Source: Alphaproteobacteria bacterium (lineage in GTDB: Bacteria; Pseudomonadota; Alphaproteobacteria; Rhodobacterales; Rhodobacteraceae). Taken from it: a DNA stretch of 64,000 nt. Each line of letters begins with the position of its first letter. Position 1 is the stretch's first letter. Shown here in pieces: positions 25,815-34,145 of this stretch. A program made the translations under genes and the position numbers. The notes under the pieces are model-generated. The model was not told the origin of the DNA. It made no database searches and saw nothing but the letters and a program-made list of their open reading frames with translations. The DNA lies in contig JAUIBL010000006.1 in assembly GCA_030428355.1 (NCBI GenBank), positions 1 to 64,000 of the forward strand. The letters run 5' to 3'.

Positions 25815-27059
25815 TCACGGTGTCGACGTTTGTGGCGCTGTCGGAGCGCCGCCGGTGAAGGCATTGCCGTTCTTGTAGTCACAGGGCGCCTCCTGCATCT
25901 GCAGGTGCAGACCGGTTCCGGTAAAGGGGTGGGCACGGGCCAGATCCTCGTCCACATCGATACCAAGGCCGGGCGTGTCTGGGACAGTGATGAACCCGTC
26001 CTCTACAGTGATGCTGTTCCGGATGAGGGCTGCGTGGAACGGCGTCTCGATGGTCTCGGCCAAGAGCACGTTCGGGATCGAGGTGCACAGATGCACATTC
26101 GCCGCCCATTCGATGGGGCCTGCATAAAGATGCGGTGCTATCTCGGCGTTGAACGCTTCGGCCATGCCCGACAGCTTCTTCATCTCCCAGATGCCGCCGG
26201 CGCGGCCAAGTGCGGGTTGCAGGATCTTGGCGCCACCGGTGCGCAGCAGCGTGGCAAACTCGGCCTTGGTGGTCAGCCGTTCACCCGTGGCGATGGGGAT
26301 GCGCACGGCGCGGGCGACCTCGGCGAATTCGAGCAGGTTGTCGGGCGGGATCGGCTCTTCGTACCAGAGCGGCAGATAGGGTTCGATCGCCTGACCCAGC
26401 CGGATCGCGCCGGAGGTGGTGAACTGGCCGTGCGTGCCGAACAGAAGGTCTGCCTTGTTGCCCACCGCAGAGCGGATCGCCTTGCACATCTCGACGGACA
26501 GCGAGATGTCTGTCAGTGCAGGTTGGTGGCCGCCCCGGATCGTGTAGGGGCCAGCGGGATCGAATTTCAGCGCGGTAAAGCCCTGTTTCAGGTAATGCGC
26601 CGCAGCCTCGGCCTGCGCGTCCGGGTTGGTCCAGAAGCCGTCGATGTCATGATGGGGCAGGGGGTAGAGATAGGTGTAGGCGCGGACCTTGGGAGTCATC
26701 TGTCCCCCGAGCAGCGCCCAGACAGGGCGGCCCCGCGCCTTTCCGAGGATGTCCCAGCAGGCGATCTCCAGACCCGAGAACGCGCCCATGACGGTCAGGT
26801 CAGGGCGCTGGGTGAAGCCCGAGGAATAGGCACGACGGAACATCAGTTCGATGTTCTCAGGCGACTCGCCGCGCATGTGGCGGTCGAACACGTCTTCGAT
26901 CACCGCTTTCATCGCGTCAGGTCCAACGCTGGAGGCATAACATTCGCCCCAGCCGGTGATGCCGGTGTCGGTGGTCACCTTGACCAGCGTCCAGTACCGC
27001 CCACCCCATCCCGGAGCGGGGGGCGCGGTTGTGATCACATCGAGCGCATGCAGTTTCAT
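25815..27059 (-). CDS. Enolase-superfamily sugar-acid dehydratase (mandelate racemase/muconate lactonizing type)
   Basis: A 414-residue enzyme. The N-terminal cap domain (1-125) is followed by a barrel with the catalytic Lys in LKFDPAG (165-167), a metal-site region LLFGTHGQF (206-213), YEEPIPPDN (233-241), ATGERL (257-262) and the general-base His in EIAPHLYAG (about 310). The pattern fits acid-sugar dehydratases such as galactonate or mannonate dehydratase-like proteins; the exact sugar acid is not known. The gene lies upstream of an MDR dehydrogenase gene on the same strand, separated by palindromes. Confidence 0.82.
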   Translation of the reverse strand: MKLHALDVITTAPPAPGWGGRYWTLVKVTTDTGITGWGECYASSVGPDAMKAVIEDVFDRHMRGESPENIELMFRRAYSSGFTQRPDLTVMGAFSGLEIACWDILGKARGRPVWALLGGQMTPKVRAYTYLYPLPHHDIDGFWTNPDAQAEAAAHYLKQGFTALKFDPAGPYTIRGGHQPALTDISLSVEMCKAIRSAVGNKADLLFGTHGQFTTSGAIRLGQAIEPYLPLWYEEPIPPDNLLEFAEVARAVRIPIATGERLTTKAEFATLLRTGGAKILQPALGRAGGIWEMKKLSGMAEAFNAEIAPHLYAGPIEWAANVHLCTSIPNVLLAETIETPFHAALIRNSITVEDGFITVPDTPGLGIDVDEDLARAHPFTGTGLHLQMQEAPCDYKNGNAFTGGAPTAPQTSTP

Positions 27060-27082
27060 GGGCTGTCCCTTTCCTATGGGCG

Positions 27083-27127
27083 GAGGATGCGTCGACGCAT
27101 CCTCGCGTTTCCGTCGACGGAAACGCG
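27083..27127. repeat. Twin perfect palindromes, copy D
   Basis: Two perfect palindromes touch: one with core GATGCGTCGACGCATC (22 bases, 27083-27104), the next with core TTTCCGTCGACGGAAA (27104-27127). Same dyad types and order as at 17273-17314, but without the GC stems and tail. They lie between two genes of the same strand, downstream of the alcohol dehydrogenase start side being 18 bases beyond its stop. Confidence 0.85.
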
Positions 27128-27144
27128 CTGGTTGCGGAGGGTCG

Positions 27145-28224
27145 TCAAAAGAGGATCACGTTGCGCTTGGCCCCGCCGGCCTTGGTGTCGGCGATGGCTT
27201 CGTTGATCTGGTCAAGCGACCAGCGGCCGGACACCAGCTCGTCCAGCTTCAGACGGCCCTGACGGTAAAGGTCGGCCAGCCACGGGATGTCGCGGCGGAT
27301 CACCACGTCGCCCATCTTGGATCCGATCATGCCTTGACCCATGAAGGCCATCACGACGGGCTCATACTCGGCCATGGCGCCCGAATGCGGCATTCCGATC
27401 ATCACCATGCGGCCACCCCACCCCATGTAGCGCGGCGCGTCATTGTAGGCTGGGATCGCGCCCACAGTGATGGCCACGAGATCCGCGCCACGGCCAAGAA
27501 TTTTGTGAACCGCTTTCCACGGCGCCTTCTGTGTCGCCAGAACGCCGTCCGTGGCACCAAAGGCTTTGGCGGTCTCCAGTTTCTCTTCGGTCATGTCCAC
27601 GGCCACGATACGCCGGGCCCCGGCGATCCGTGCGCCCTGAATGGCGTTTAGTCCCACGCCGCCCGCGCCGATCACCACCACGTCTTCACCCGCGCGCAGC
27701 TTACCGGCGTTCACAATGGCCCCGACTCCGGTGATCACCCCGCAGGCCATCAGCGCCACCGCTTCGGGGGGCATATCATCGGGCAGGGGAACGACCTGAC
27801 TGTGATGCACAACGACCCGTTCGGCAAAGGCCCCGCAATCCATCGCTTTCTTGACGGGGGTTCCATCTGGGCGGGTGATCGGGGACGCGCCGGTATCGGG
27901 GGCCTCGCAGATTGTTGGCTTGCCGCTGGCGCAATTCGCGCAGGTGCCACAGGATCGGATCAACGTGACCACGACGCGCTGCCCGACCGTCAGGTCACTG
28001 ACCGATGCGCCCACGGCTGAAATCCGACCGGCGGCCTCGTGCCCGTAGACCGCAGGCAGGTCTCCGCCCCACGCGCCTTCGGCATAGTGGATGTCGGAAT
28101 GGCAGATCGCCACCGCTTCGAGCGTGACTTCGATCTCTCCGGCCTCGGGAGCGCGCAGCTCCAGCTCCTCCAACTGGAGTGGTTTGCCGAATTCGGTGCA
28201 GACGGCGGCTGTGATGCGGGTCAT
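27145..28224 (-). CDS. Zinc-dependent alcohol dehydrogenase (MDR family)
   Basis: A 359-residue medium-chain dehydrogenase. The catalytic zinc ligands are Cys41 in AICHSDIHY and His62 in GHEAAG; the structural zinc cysteines are 92, 95, 98 and 106 (CGTCANCASGKPTIC). The NAD(P) fold is marked by VIGAGGVGLNAIQ. The closest general type is the class III/Zn-alcohol dehydrogenase group; substrate unknown. The ATG at 28224 follows AAGGGAGAC. The reading frame stays open far upstream across the MFS gene, but that part is a shadow. Confidence 0.88.
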   Translation of the reverse strand: MTRITAAVCTEFGKPLQLEELELRAPEAGEIEVTLEAVAICHSDIHYAEGAWGGDLPAVYGHEAAGRISAVGASVSDLTVGQRVVVTLIRSCGTCANCASGKPTICEAPDTGASPITRPDGTPVKKAMDCGAFAERVVVHHSQVVPLPDDMPPEAVALMACGVITGVGAIVNAGKLRAGEDVVVIGAGGVGLNAIQGARIAGARRIVAVDMTEEKLETAKAFGATDGVLATQKAPWKAVHKILGRGADLVAITVGAIPAYNDAPRYMGWGGRMVMIGMPHSGAMAEYEPVVMAFMGQGMIGSKMGDVVIRRDIPWLADLYRQGRLKLDELVSGRWSLDQINEAIADTKAGGAKRNVILF

Positions 28225-28298
28225 GCGGTCTCCCTTATGTTGGGGCCAACCTGAGGGCCGTGCGACCCAAGCGCAAGCGGGAAGTCGACCTCCGCCGG

Positions 28299-29504
28299 TC
28301 AGGCCGCGACAGGGGTGCGCCGAGGCGCGAGAAACACCACTAGGGCCACGACGATCAGCGCCAGCGACAGAAGGAACGGTGCGCCGGGGAAATAGACGCC
28401 GGTATCCATCCGCGTGTATTGCGCGAAGACCCCGGTCATCACCAAAGGGGCAATGATCATCGCAATCGCCCCGACCGAGGTAAGCGCGCCCTGCAATTCG
28501 CCCTGCCGTTTGTCGCCGACCGTTTCCGACATGATGCCTTGCAGGGCAGGTGTGATGACAGCCCCCAAGGCGGCAAGGGGTGTGAGGATCAGCGCGATGG
28601 TGCCCGAAGTGACAAAGGCCAATGCGGCGAAGGCAAACACATCGAAGACGAGGCCATAGATCACCGTGCCGCGCTTGCCCAACCGGGCAAGGATGAGGCG
28701 GATCAACCCGCCCTGAACCACCGCCATCATGATCCCGAACAGGCCCAGAGACAGCCCGATCATGCCTGCGTTCCAGCCAAACCGGGCCTGACCGAAATAC
28801 GCCCAGACCGCCGGATAGACAAAGAACGCCACCTGATAGAGGAAGAACACCGCAAAGAGCCGTCCCAGCCCTGGCAACTCCCCCAATGATTTGAAAGCCC
28901 CAAACGGATTGGCGCGGTGCCATTCGAAGGGGCGTCGGATCGCGTCGGTCACGGTTTCTCGCAGCACGACATAGCCCAGCACCGCATTGGCACCCGCCAG
29001 CGCTGCGGCGGCCAGGAACGGGGCGCGCGTGCCCCATTCGCCCAGCAGGCCGCCCATCAACGGGCCGATCACAAAGCCCAACCCGAAGGCTGCCCCGACC
29101 AATCCGAAATTCTGCGCTTTTTTCCCGGGGTCCGAAATGTCGGCCATGTAGGCGGACGCGGTTGCCTGCGTGGCCGAGGTGATGCCACCGATGATGCGGC
29201 CCAGCAGAAGCAGCCAGATGCTGCCGGCAACGGCCATCACCACGTAATCCGCCGCCATGACCACAAGCGAGATCAGCAGAACAGGCCGTCTGCCGAACCG
29301 GTCCGACAGGTTGCCGATGACCGGACCGAAGAGGAACTGCATTACGGCAAAGACAGTGGTCAGAACTCCGCCCCAGAGCGCGGCATTCGCCAGATCGCCG
29401 CCTGTGACCTCGCGGATCAGATCGGGCATCACTGGGATGATCAGCCCGACGCCCATGGCGTCGATCATCACAGTGATCAGGATAAAGACAACGGGCAGGC
29501 GCAT
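28299..29504 (-). CDS. MFS transporter of the TetA drug-exporter type
   Basis: A 401-residue protein with about 12 membrane helices. The loop 2-3 motif is GNLSDRFGRRPVLL, which is the antiporter-type motif A, and ADISDPGKKAQNFGLVGAAFG resembles the TetA family. It probably exports a small molecule by proton exchange. Resistance to tetracycline should not be assumed. The ATG has only a weak ribosome site. A TTGAC/GTCAA dyad lies about 50 bases upstream. Confidence 0.86.
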   Translation of the reverse strand: MRLPVVFILITVMIDAMGVGLIIPVMPDLIREVTGGDLANAALWGGVLTTVFAVMQFLFGPVIGNLSDRFGRRPVLLISLVVMAADYVVMAVAGSIWLLLLGRIIGGITSATQATASAYMADISDPGKKAQNFGLVGAAFGLGFVIGPLMGGLLGEWGTRAPFLAAAALAGANAVLGYVVLRETVTDAIRRPFEWHRANPFGAFKSLGELPGLGRLFAVFFLYQVAFFVYPAVWAYFGQARFGWNAGMIGLSLGLFGIMMAVVQGGLIRLILARLGKRGTVIYGLVFDVFAFAALAFVTSGTIALILTPLAALGAVITPALQGIMSETVGDKRQGELQGALTSVGAIAMIIAPLVMTGVFAQYTRMDTGVYFPGAPFLLSLALIVVALVVFLAPRRTPVAA

Positions 29505-29554
29505 GAGCAGTGCTTTCGGAGACAGGCAGATGCGCCTCTATCTGTAAACTACAC

Positions 29555-29573
29555 TTGACAGTCTGGCAGTCAA
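29555..29573 (-). promoter_or_regulatory. Possible promoter/operator of the MFS gene
   Basis: TTGAC and GTCAA arms face each other over 9 bases just upstream of the MFS gene. On the minus strand TTGACT could act as -35 box with TAGTTT 16 bases later. TetR-type repressors often bind such dyads in front of exporter genes, but no TetR gene is in this window. Confidence 0.3.
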
Positions 29574-30358
29574 TGCGCCTGTGCAGCAATAAACTCCGAA
29601 AGCACCCGGGCGTATTCGTCCGGCGCTTCGACGCAAGGCAAATGGCCTGCCTTGCGGATCAGGTGAAACTGCGATCCCGGCACAAGGTTACTGGTTTCCC
29701 GGACCAGATCGGGTGGGGTCGATCCGTCCTCGCTGCCGGCGATCCCCAGTGTCGGCAGGCGCAGCGCAGCGGTAGTGGTGTAAAAGTCCGTCCCGGCGAT
29801 GGCGTGTGAGCATCCGATATAGCCGTCGACCGAAGTCCGCAACATCATGTTGCGCCAGATGCGGAACTCGTCCGTGGCGCGAAAGGCGGGGGTGAACCAG
29901 CGGATCATGGTGGCATCCGCTAGCGCCTCGACCCCACCCGTTTCGACATCAGCGATGCGCTGGGCCCAGATCTCGCGCGTGGCGATACGGGCGGCGGTGT
30001 TCGACAGGACCAGTGCGCGCACCAGATCAAGCCGCTTGGCGGCCAGTCCCTGCGCCGTCATGCCCCCGATGGAGAGGCCGACGAACACCGCATCCCTGAC
30101 ACCGAGATTATCCATCAGCCTTTCAGCATCGCGCACAAGCGTGCCCATGCCATAGGGTGGTGGTGTCCCGTCGGACAGCCCATGCCCCCGTGTGTCGTAG
30201 CGGATGTATTTCAACCCGGTCTTCGGCATCCGCGCGATCACCTTGTCCCAAAGGCGCAGGTCGGTGCCGAGCGAGTTGGAGAACACCACGGGCGCGCCGT
30301 CGGGGTCTCCGTCGATGCGGTAATGCAGGCGGATGTCGTCAAGATCGGCGGTCAGCAT
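29570..30358 (-). CDS. Alpha/beta hydrolase, 3-oxoadipate enol-lactonase-like
   Basis: A 262-residue hydrolase. The nucleophile Ser is in FVGLSIGGMTAQGLA, the oxyanion region is FSNSLGTDLRLW, the Asp is likely in AGSEDGSTPPD and the His in KAGHLPCVEAPDEY. These match PcaD, which opens the enol-lactone in the beta-ketoadipate pathway. No other pca gene is nearby, so PcaD activity is not proven. The ATG at 30358 is 11 bases after the stop of the upstream dehydratase; a longer frame would overlap that gene. Confidence 0.8.
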   Translation of the reverse strand: MLTADLDDIRLHYRIDGDPDGAPVVFSNSLGTDLRLWDKVIARMPKTGLKYIRYDTRGHGLSDGTPPPYGMGTLVRDAERLMDNLGVRDAVFVGLSIGGMTAQGLAAKRLDLVRALVLSNTAARIATREIWAQRIADVETGGVEALADATMIRWFTPAFRATDEFRIWRNMMLRTSVDGYIGCSHAIAGTDFYTTTAALRLPTLGIAGSEDGSTPPDLVRETSNLVPGSQFHLIRKAGHLPCVEAPDEYARVLSEFIAAQAH

Positions 30359-30368
30359 GGTCGCGGAC

Positions 30369-31346
30369 TTACCCTTCGCCAAACTGTTCAAGCGCGCGCA
30401 GGAACACGGCGCGGTCCACATTGCCGCCTGAGATCGTGCAGATCACGGTGTCGGCGTCGATCTGGTCTCCATGGTAGAGCGCTGCCGCCAGGGCCACTGC
30501 GCCGCCGGGTTCGGCGACCAGTTTGAGCCGCGCAAAGGCTTGCGCCATGGCCATTTGTGCCTCGTCATCCGAGACAACGATGCCGGGGCCACAAAGCCGG
30601 TGCATGATTGGGAAGGTGAGGTTCCCCGGTTGGGGTGTCACGATCGCATCGCACAGCCCACTGGCGCTGCCGGTGTTCCGTTCGATCTGACCCGAGGCGA
30701 GAGACCGTGTCACATCGTCAAACCCCTCGGGTTCCGCAGGGCGGACCCGCATGCCCGGAGCATGGGCTTCAAGCGCCAGCGCGATCCCGGAGGTCAGACC
30801 GCCGCCACCGCAACATACGATCACGTCGGCTTCGGTCACACCCAGGTCCGCCGCCTGCGCCGCGATTTCAAGACCGCAGGTTCCCTGACCGGCAATCACC
30901 TCGGGTTCATCGAAGGGGCGCACCAAAGTCAGGCCGCGCTCCTCGGACAGTTTGGTGCCAATGGCGTCCCGGTCTTCGGTCGCACGGTCATAGAGAACGA
31001 CCTCGGCGCCAAGGGCGCGGGTGTTGTCGATCTTCATCTTCGGCGCGTTGGACGGCATGATGATCACGGCGCTTGCCCCGAATTGCTTGGCCGCCAAGGC
31101 CACGCCCTGCGCATGGTTGCCCGAGGAATAGGCGATCACGCCGTTCTTGCGCTGCGCGTCCGAGAGGGCGGACACCGCCGACCGCGCGCCGCGATATTTG
31201 AAGCTGCCGGTATGTTGCAGGCATTCCGCCTTGACCAAGACGCGCCGTCCCGCAATCTCGTCCAGGAACGGCGAAGACAAAAGCGGCGTCACCCGCGCGT
31301 GACCTTTCAGGCGGCCGGCCGCCGCCTCGATGCGGTGAATGTCCAT
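30369..31346 (-). CDS. PLP-dependent threonine/serine dehydratase family enzyme
   Basis: A 325-residue fold-type II PLP enzyme. The PLP Lys50 is in TGSFKYRGA, the substrate-binding loop is AYSSGNHAQGVALAA and the phosphate loop CCGGGGLTSGIALA. It lacks the C-terminal ACT domain of biosynthetic IlvA, so it is a catabolic dehydratase or a serine racemase or hydroxyaspartate dehydratase relative. It sits 3 bases after an alpha/beta hydrolase gene and before the PcaD-like gene in one operon. Confidence 0.87.
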   Translation of the reverse strand: MDIHRIEAAAGRLKGHARVTPLLSSPFLDEIAGRRVLVKAECLQHTGSFKYRGARSAVSALSDAQRKNGVIAYSSGNHAQGVALAAKQFGASAVIIMPSNAPKMKIDNTRALGAEVVLYDRATEDRDAIGTKLSEERGLTLVRPFDEPEVIAGQGTCGLEIAAQAADLGVTEADVIVCCGGGGLTSGIALALEAHAPGMRVRPAEPEGFDDVTRSLASGQIERNTGSASGLCDAIVTPQPGNLTFPIMHRLCGPGIVVSDDEAQMAMAQAFARLKLVAEPGGAVALAAALYHGDQIDADTVICTISGGNVDRAVFLRALEQFGEG

Positions 31347-31349
31347 GAA

Positions 31350-32171
31350 TTACCTCAGCATATCCAGCCAGCGCTTCAATGCGCTCAGGCTTTCGGGTTC
31401 GTCAAGAAAGGGAATGTGGCCGCGATCCGCCACCTCGACCGCGATCATGTCAGGGCGACGGCGCTTCATCTCGGCAAAGGTCTCGGGCGACAGCAGGTCG
31501 GAATTGGCACCCCGCAGGCAGGCAAGGGGCAGGCCGGACAAGGCGTCGAAGAGCGGCCAGAGATCAGGCATCGGCTGGGCGCCCCCGTCCAGCACCGCGT
31601 CACGCAGGCGGGGATCATAGGTCAGCTCCAGCCCGTCTTCGGTTTCGTTGAAGAGGATCTGCGCTTCGCGCAGCCACCGCTCGGGGGGCACATTGGCAAA
31701 GCCCGTCAGCATTTTGGCGCGCGCCGCCGCGACCTCTTTATGGGTCTTCAAGGTGGGTTTGCGGCCAAGATAGCCTTTGATCACCTCAAGCCCCTCAGGC
31801 GCGATTTCGGGACCGATGTCATTGAGCGCCACACCCCTGAGCCGATCCTTGACCGTCGCGGCCAGAACCATCGCGATCAGCCCGCCGCGCGACGTGCCCA
31901 GAACGGCAGACTTGGCGATGCCCAGATGGTCGAGCAGCTCGATTGCATCGCGACCCTCGACCGGGATCTGATAGGTGGCCGGATCGCCCCAATCGGACTG
32001 ACCGCGCCCGCGATAATCCAGCCGGATCAGGCGCACACCGTCCAAGTGCGGCGCGACAAAATCGAAATCCCGCCCGTCGCGGGTGAGGCCGGCAAGGCAG
32101 AGAAGCGGCAGCCCGTCGCCCTCGTCCTTATAGTGCAGGGACAGGCCGTCGGATGTGGTGAAGCGCGGCAT
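31350..32171 (-). CDS. Alpha/beta hydrolase
   Basis: A 273-residue hydrolase with LTRDGRDFDFVAPHL, IRLDYRGRGQSDW, the nucleophile elbow LGTSRGGLIAMVL, and the terminal His in VADRGHIPFLDEPES. Substrate unknown. Its ATG overlaps the stop of the haloacid dehalogenase frame by ATGA (32168-32173 region), which shows that the dehalogenase frame once ran to that point. The in-frame TGA inside the upstream gene may lower its translation if the two were coupled. Confidence 0.85.
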   Translation of the reverse strand: MPRFTTSDGLSLHYKDEGDGLPLLCLAGLTRDGRDFDFVAPHLDGVRLIRLDYRGRGQSDWGDPATYQIPVEGRDAIELLDHLGIAKSAVLGTSRGGLIAMVLAATVKDRLRGVALNDIGPEIAPEGLEVIKGYLGRKPTLKTHKEVAAARAKMLTGFANVPPERWLREAQILFNETEDGLELTYDPRLRDAVLDGGAQPMPDLWPLFDALSGLPLACLRGANSDLLSPETFAEMKRRRPDMIAVEVADRGHIPFLDEPESLSALKRWLDMLR

Positions 32172-32848
32172 CAGGCCAACTCCGGAATGGTGGTCAGATC
32201 GGACAGGATGTGGGTCGGCCGATGAGGCAGCCTGTCCACAGGGTCACCGGCGCGGTTGACCCAGACGGTTTCAAACCCATATCCCGTCGCGCCGGCAATA
32301 TCTCACCCGTTCGACGATATGAACAGCACGTCGTCCTTGCCACAACCGAAGCGCTGGCCGACCATGTCATAGACGCGCGACGAAGGTTTAAAGATGCGCA
32401 CCTCTTCGACCGAAAGAACCGCGTCGAGAAACACACCTATCCCCGCGCTGTCGACCGCGCCCTCGAGCATGTCGACGCTGCCATTCGACAGGATGGCGCA
32501 GGTTTTGCCTGCCGCCTTGAGCCGCGCCAGCATCACGGGCACTTCCCGATAGGCGGCCAGTTCCCAGTACAGTGCCAGAAGCCGTTCGCGCAGTTCCGGA
32601 TCATCGGTCAGGCCGACCTTTTCCATTGCCCAGTCGAGCCCGTCTTTGGTGACCTCCCAGAAGGGCGTGTAGTCATCGGTGATGGCGCGCAGCCATGTGT
32701 ATTGCAACTGCTTCAACCGCCAGTGTTCTGCCAGTTGTGGCCAGACCGCCTTGAGCGCATCGCGCCCCGGTTCTTCTGCCGCCACGCGCGCAGCCGAGGC
32801 CACATCGAACAATGTGCCATACGCGTCGAATACAACGACCTGAGCCAT
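32171..32848 (-). pseudogene. Haloacid dehalogenase type II with an in-frame TGA
   Basis: The frame encodes 181 residues of an L-2-haloacid dehalogenase-like HAD protein: nucleophile Asp8 in VVFDAYGTLFD, Ser in CAILSNGS, Lys in RIFKPSSRVYDM. It reaches FISSNG and then meets TGA at 32303-32305. After the stop the same frame continues as DIAGATGYGFETVWVNR and on to a stop at 32171-32173 that overlaps the next start. The family motif is SSNGWD, so a Trp codon TGG has become TGA. The catalytic Asp that follows is lost unless the stop is read through. Sequencing error is the main alternative. Confidence 0.85.
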
Positions 32849-32923
32849 GATCGGAGCCTCCCGTCACCCGTTCCCGCTGCAACGTGTCAGATAGAGGCGG
32901 GGGAGGGAAGCTCTGTTTCGGGG

Positions 32924-33499
32924 TCAGAAGTCTGCGCTGGTCCAGAGTACGCGGTCGCCATTGCGCCGCAGTGGGATCACCGGGCGGTACAGGCGCTGAT
33001 AGGATCTTGGGCGGTAATCGCAGATCAGGGTATCGGTTGCATCCTTGATGAAAAGATAGGCGCCGTTGCGGTGCTGCCATGCCACGCCGCCATAGCTGGC
33101 GATGGTCATGGCGGTTATGTGGTTGTTGGCGGACCAGAACCCATAATCGTCCGTACCGTAGATGCCTCCGCGGACCGCTTCAGGTTCATCCTGTTTGGCC
33201 TCCTGGACAAGCCCCCCAACATAATCGTCCACCGCAGCCTTGATGATGCCAGTGACCGTGGCCGGAACTGCAAGGACCCAGCCAGCCATCGCGCCTGCCG
33301 CACCCACGCCGTAAATGAACGCGTCTGCCGCATCGGGGCCATTCCCGGTCACCGCCCAGACCACCGGCTGTACCAGAAGCCCGGCCGCGCCCCCACGGGA
33401 CAGACCGCCTGCCATGCTGATCCTGCCTTCAACGGCATATTCAACGGAAAATGCTGCGACAGTTACCGCAGCATTGGTTGCTGAGTTTTCTCCAGTCAT
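32924..33499 (-). CDS. Hypothetical protein with hydrophobic Gly/Ala-rich segment
   Basis: A 191-residue protein I do not recognise. The first 70 residues are rich in Ala and Gly with possible membrane segments (GLLVQPVVWAVTG, GAAGAMAGWVLAVPATVTG). The C-terminal half is polar and aromatic (YGTDDYGFWSANNH, AYLFIKDATDTLICDYRPRS) and may form a small domain. It is a lone gene between the dehalogenase operon and rpsU. Ribosome site is weak. Coding potential looks real from residue composition, but no family name can be given. Confidence 0.55.
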   Translation of the reverse strand: MTGENSATNAAVTVAAFSVEYAVEGRISMAGGLSRGGAAGLLVQPVVWAVTGNGPDAADAFIYGVGAAGAMAGWVLAVPATVTGIIKAAVDDYVGGLVQEAKQDEPEAVRGGIYGTDDYGFWSANNHITAMTIASYGGVAWQHRNGAYLFIKDATDTLICDYRPRSYQRLYRPVIPLRRNGDRVLWTSADF

Positions 33500-33724
33500 G
33501 AATTGCTACCCTCGCAAGGTGGCCCGACCGGGTTGCTGAAACAGAACTGCTATCCATGTGGGCCCAGTGTTGAAATCGAAAGCATCGGCGGAAATCTCAG
33601 GCCGACCTTGCCACATGGTCTCACACGTCACGCGAGTCGGGCAAGCTGTCTTGCGATAAAACGGTGCATGAACAAAGTGTGTTCAATATGTGTTCCAGCA
33701 CTTTGGCGACTGAACAGCACCCTG

Positions 33725-33760
33725 GCGCCTGAGAATCTTCGTACGAAGATTCTTGGGCGC
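33725..33760. repeat. 36-base hairpin with a perfect 22-base palindromic core
   Basis: The core AGAATCTTCGTACGAAGATTCT reads the same on both strands (33732-33753), and GCGCC/GGCGC arms extend the stem on both sides through two wobble pairs. It lies about 95 bases beyond the rpsU stop and 225 bases beyond the start side of the hypothetical gene. It looks like a gene-end palindrome of the same general kind as those at 11914 and 27083, with another sequence. Confidence 0.8.
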
Positions 33761-33784
33761 GACCGATTGAAAAAGGATTACTCG

Positions 33785-33823
33785 GCCAAAAACAAACCCC
33801 CGAAAGCACAGGGCTCCGGGGGC
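33785..33823 (-). terminator. Rho-independent terminator of rpsU
   Basis: On the minus strand CCCCCG and CGGGGG (33797-33802 and 33817-33822) pair around a 14-base loop and are followed by TTTGTTTTT. It lies 33 bases after the rpsU stop. Confidence 0.8.
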
Positions 33824-33855
33824 TGTCAAAATCAAAGCGTGTTGGAAAGAACTGC

Positions 33856-34062
33856 TTAGAGCATACCTTCGCGCTGAGCCTTTTTACGCGCCAGTTTGCG
33901 CGCACGGCGGATCGCTTCGGCTTTCTCGCGTGCTTTTTTCTCGGACGGCTTTTCGAAATGTTGCTTGAGCTTCATTTCACGAAAAACGCCTTCACGCTGC
34001 AGCTTTTTCTTCAGAGCGCGGAGCGCCTGATCGACGTTGTTGTCACGAACACTAACCTGCAT
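33856..34062 (-). CDS. rpsU: 30S ribosomal protein S21
   Basis: A 68-residue, highly basic protein: [20 protein letters not shown] at the start, [19 protein letters not shown] in the middle, and an Arg/Lys-rich tail, which is the alphaproteobacterial S21. It binds the 16S 3' end region of the small subunit and aids initiation. It is a single-gene unit with its own promoter (34116-34144) and terminator (33785-33823). Its ribosome site lies in a small hairpin directly before the ATG. Confidence 0.97.
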   Translation of the reverse strand: MQVSVRDNNVDQALRALKKKLQREGVFREMKLKQHFEKPSEKKAREKAEAIRRARKLARKKAQREGML

Positions 34063-34108
34063 GTGGTTTTCACCACCTTTCTAAGTTGGATTTGCAAGGA
34101 TTTGCAGG
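34063..34108 (-). promoter_or_regulatory. rpsU leader: start-proximal hairpin and tandem 10-base repeat
   Basis: Directly before the ATG the minus strand reads GTGGTGAAAACCAC (34063-34076), a 5-base-pair stem with a GAAA tetraloop; the Shine-Dalgarno-like AGGTGG overlaps its 5' arm. Farther upstream (34088-34108) the plus strand shows the tandem repeat GGATTTGCAA GGATTTGCAG. Both elements are in the transcribed leader if the promoter at 34116-34144 is right. Confidence 0.5.
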
Positions 34109-34115
34109 AGCGCGC

Positions 34116-34144
34116 TGTATAGCAAGCCTCGCACCTTTTGTCCA
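34116..34144 (-). promoter_or_regulatory. Candidate sigma70-type promoter of rpsU
   Basis: On the minus strand TGGACA (34139-34144) and TATACA (34116-34121) are spaced by 17 bases; each matches the consensus in five of six positions or nearly so. Transcription would begin near 34109, giving a leader of about 47 bases. Confidence 0.65.
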
Positions 34145-34145
34145 G

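Larger units (their letters stand above)
33500..33855. other. Gene-poor stretch between hypothetical gene and rpsU
   Basis: A stretch of 356 bases in which I see no convincing gene. A plus-strand open frame of 118 codons has random composition and runs through the rpsU terminator. The stretch holds the large hairpin at 33725-33760 and the terminator at 33785-33823. Confidence 0.5.

Noticed and set aside
28225-29589. Long N-terminal extension of the alcohol dehydrogenase frame
   Set aside because: It is an out-of-frame reading of the MFS gene; the dehydrogenase has its own ribosome site and ATG at 28224.
32303-32305. TGA as a selenocysteine or recoded Trp codon
   Set aside because: The family has Trp here, not Cys; no SECIS-type hairpin directly follows; all other genes use TGG for Trp and TGA as stop.
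33503-33859. 118-codon plus-strand open frame
   Set aside because: Random composition, passes through a large hairpin and the rpsU terminator, and has no ribosome site.
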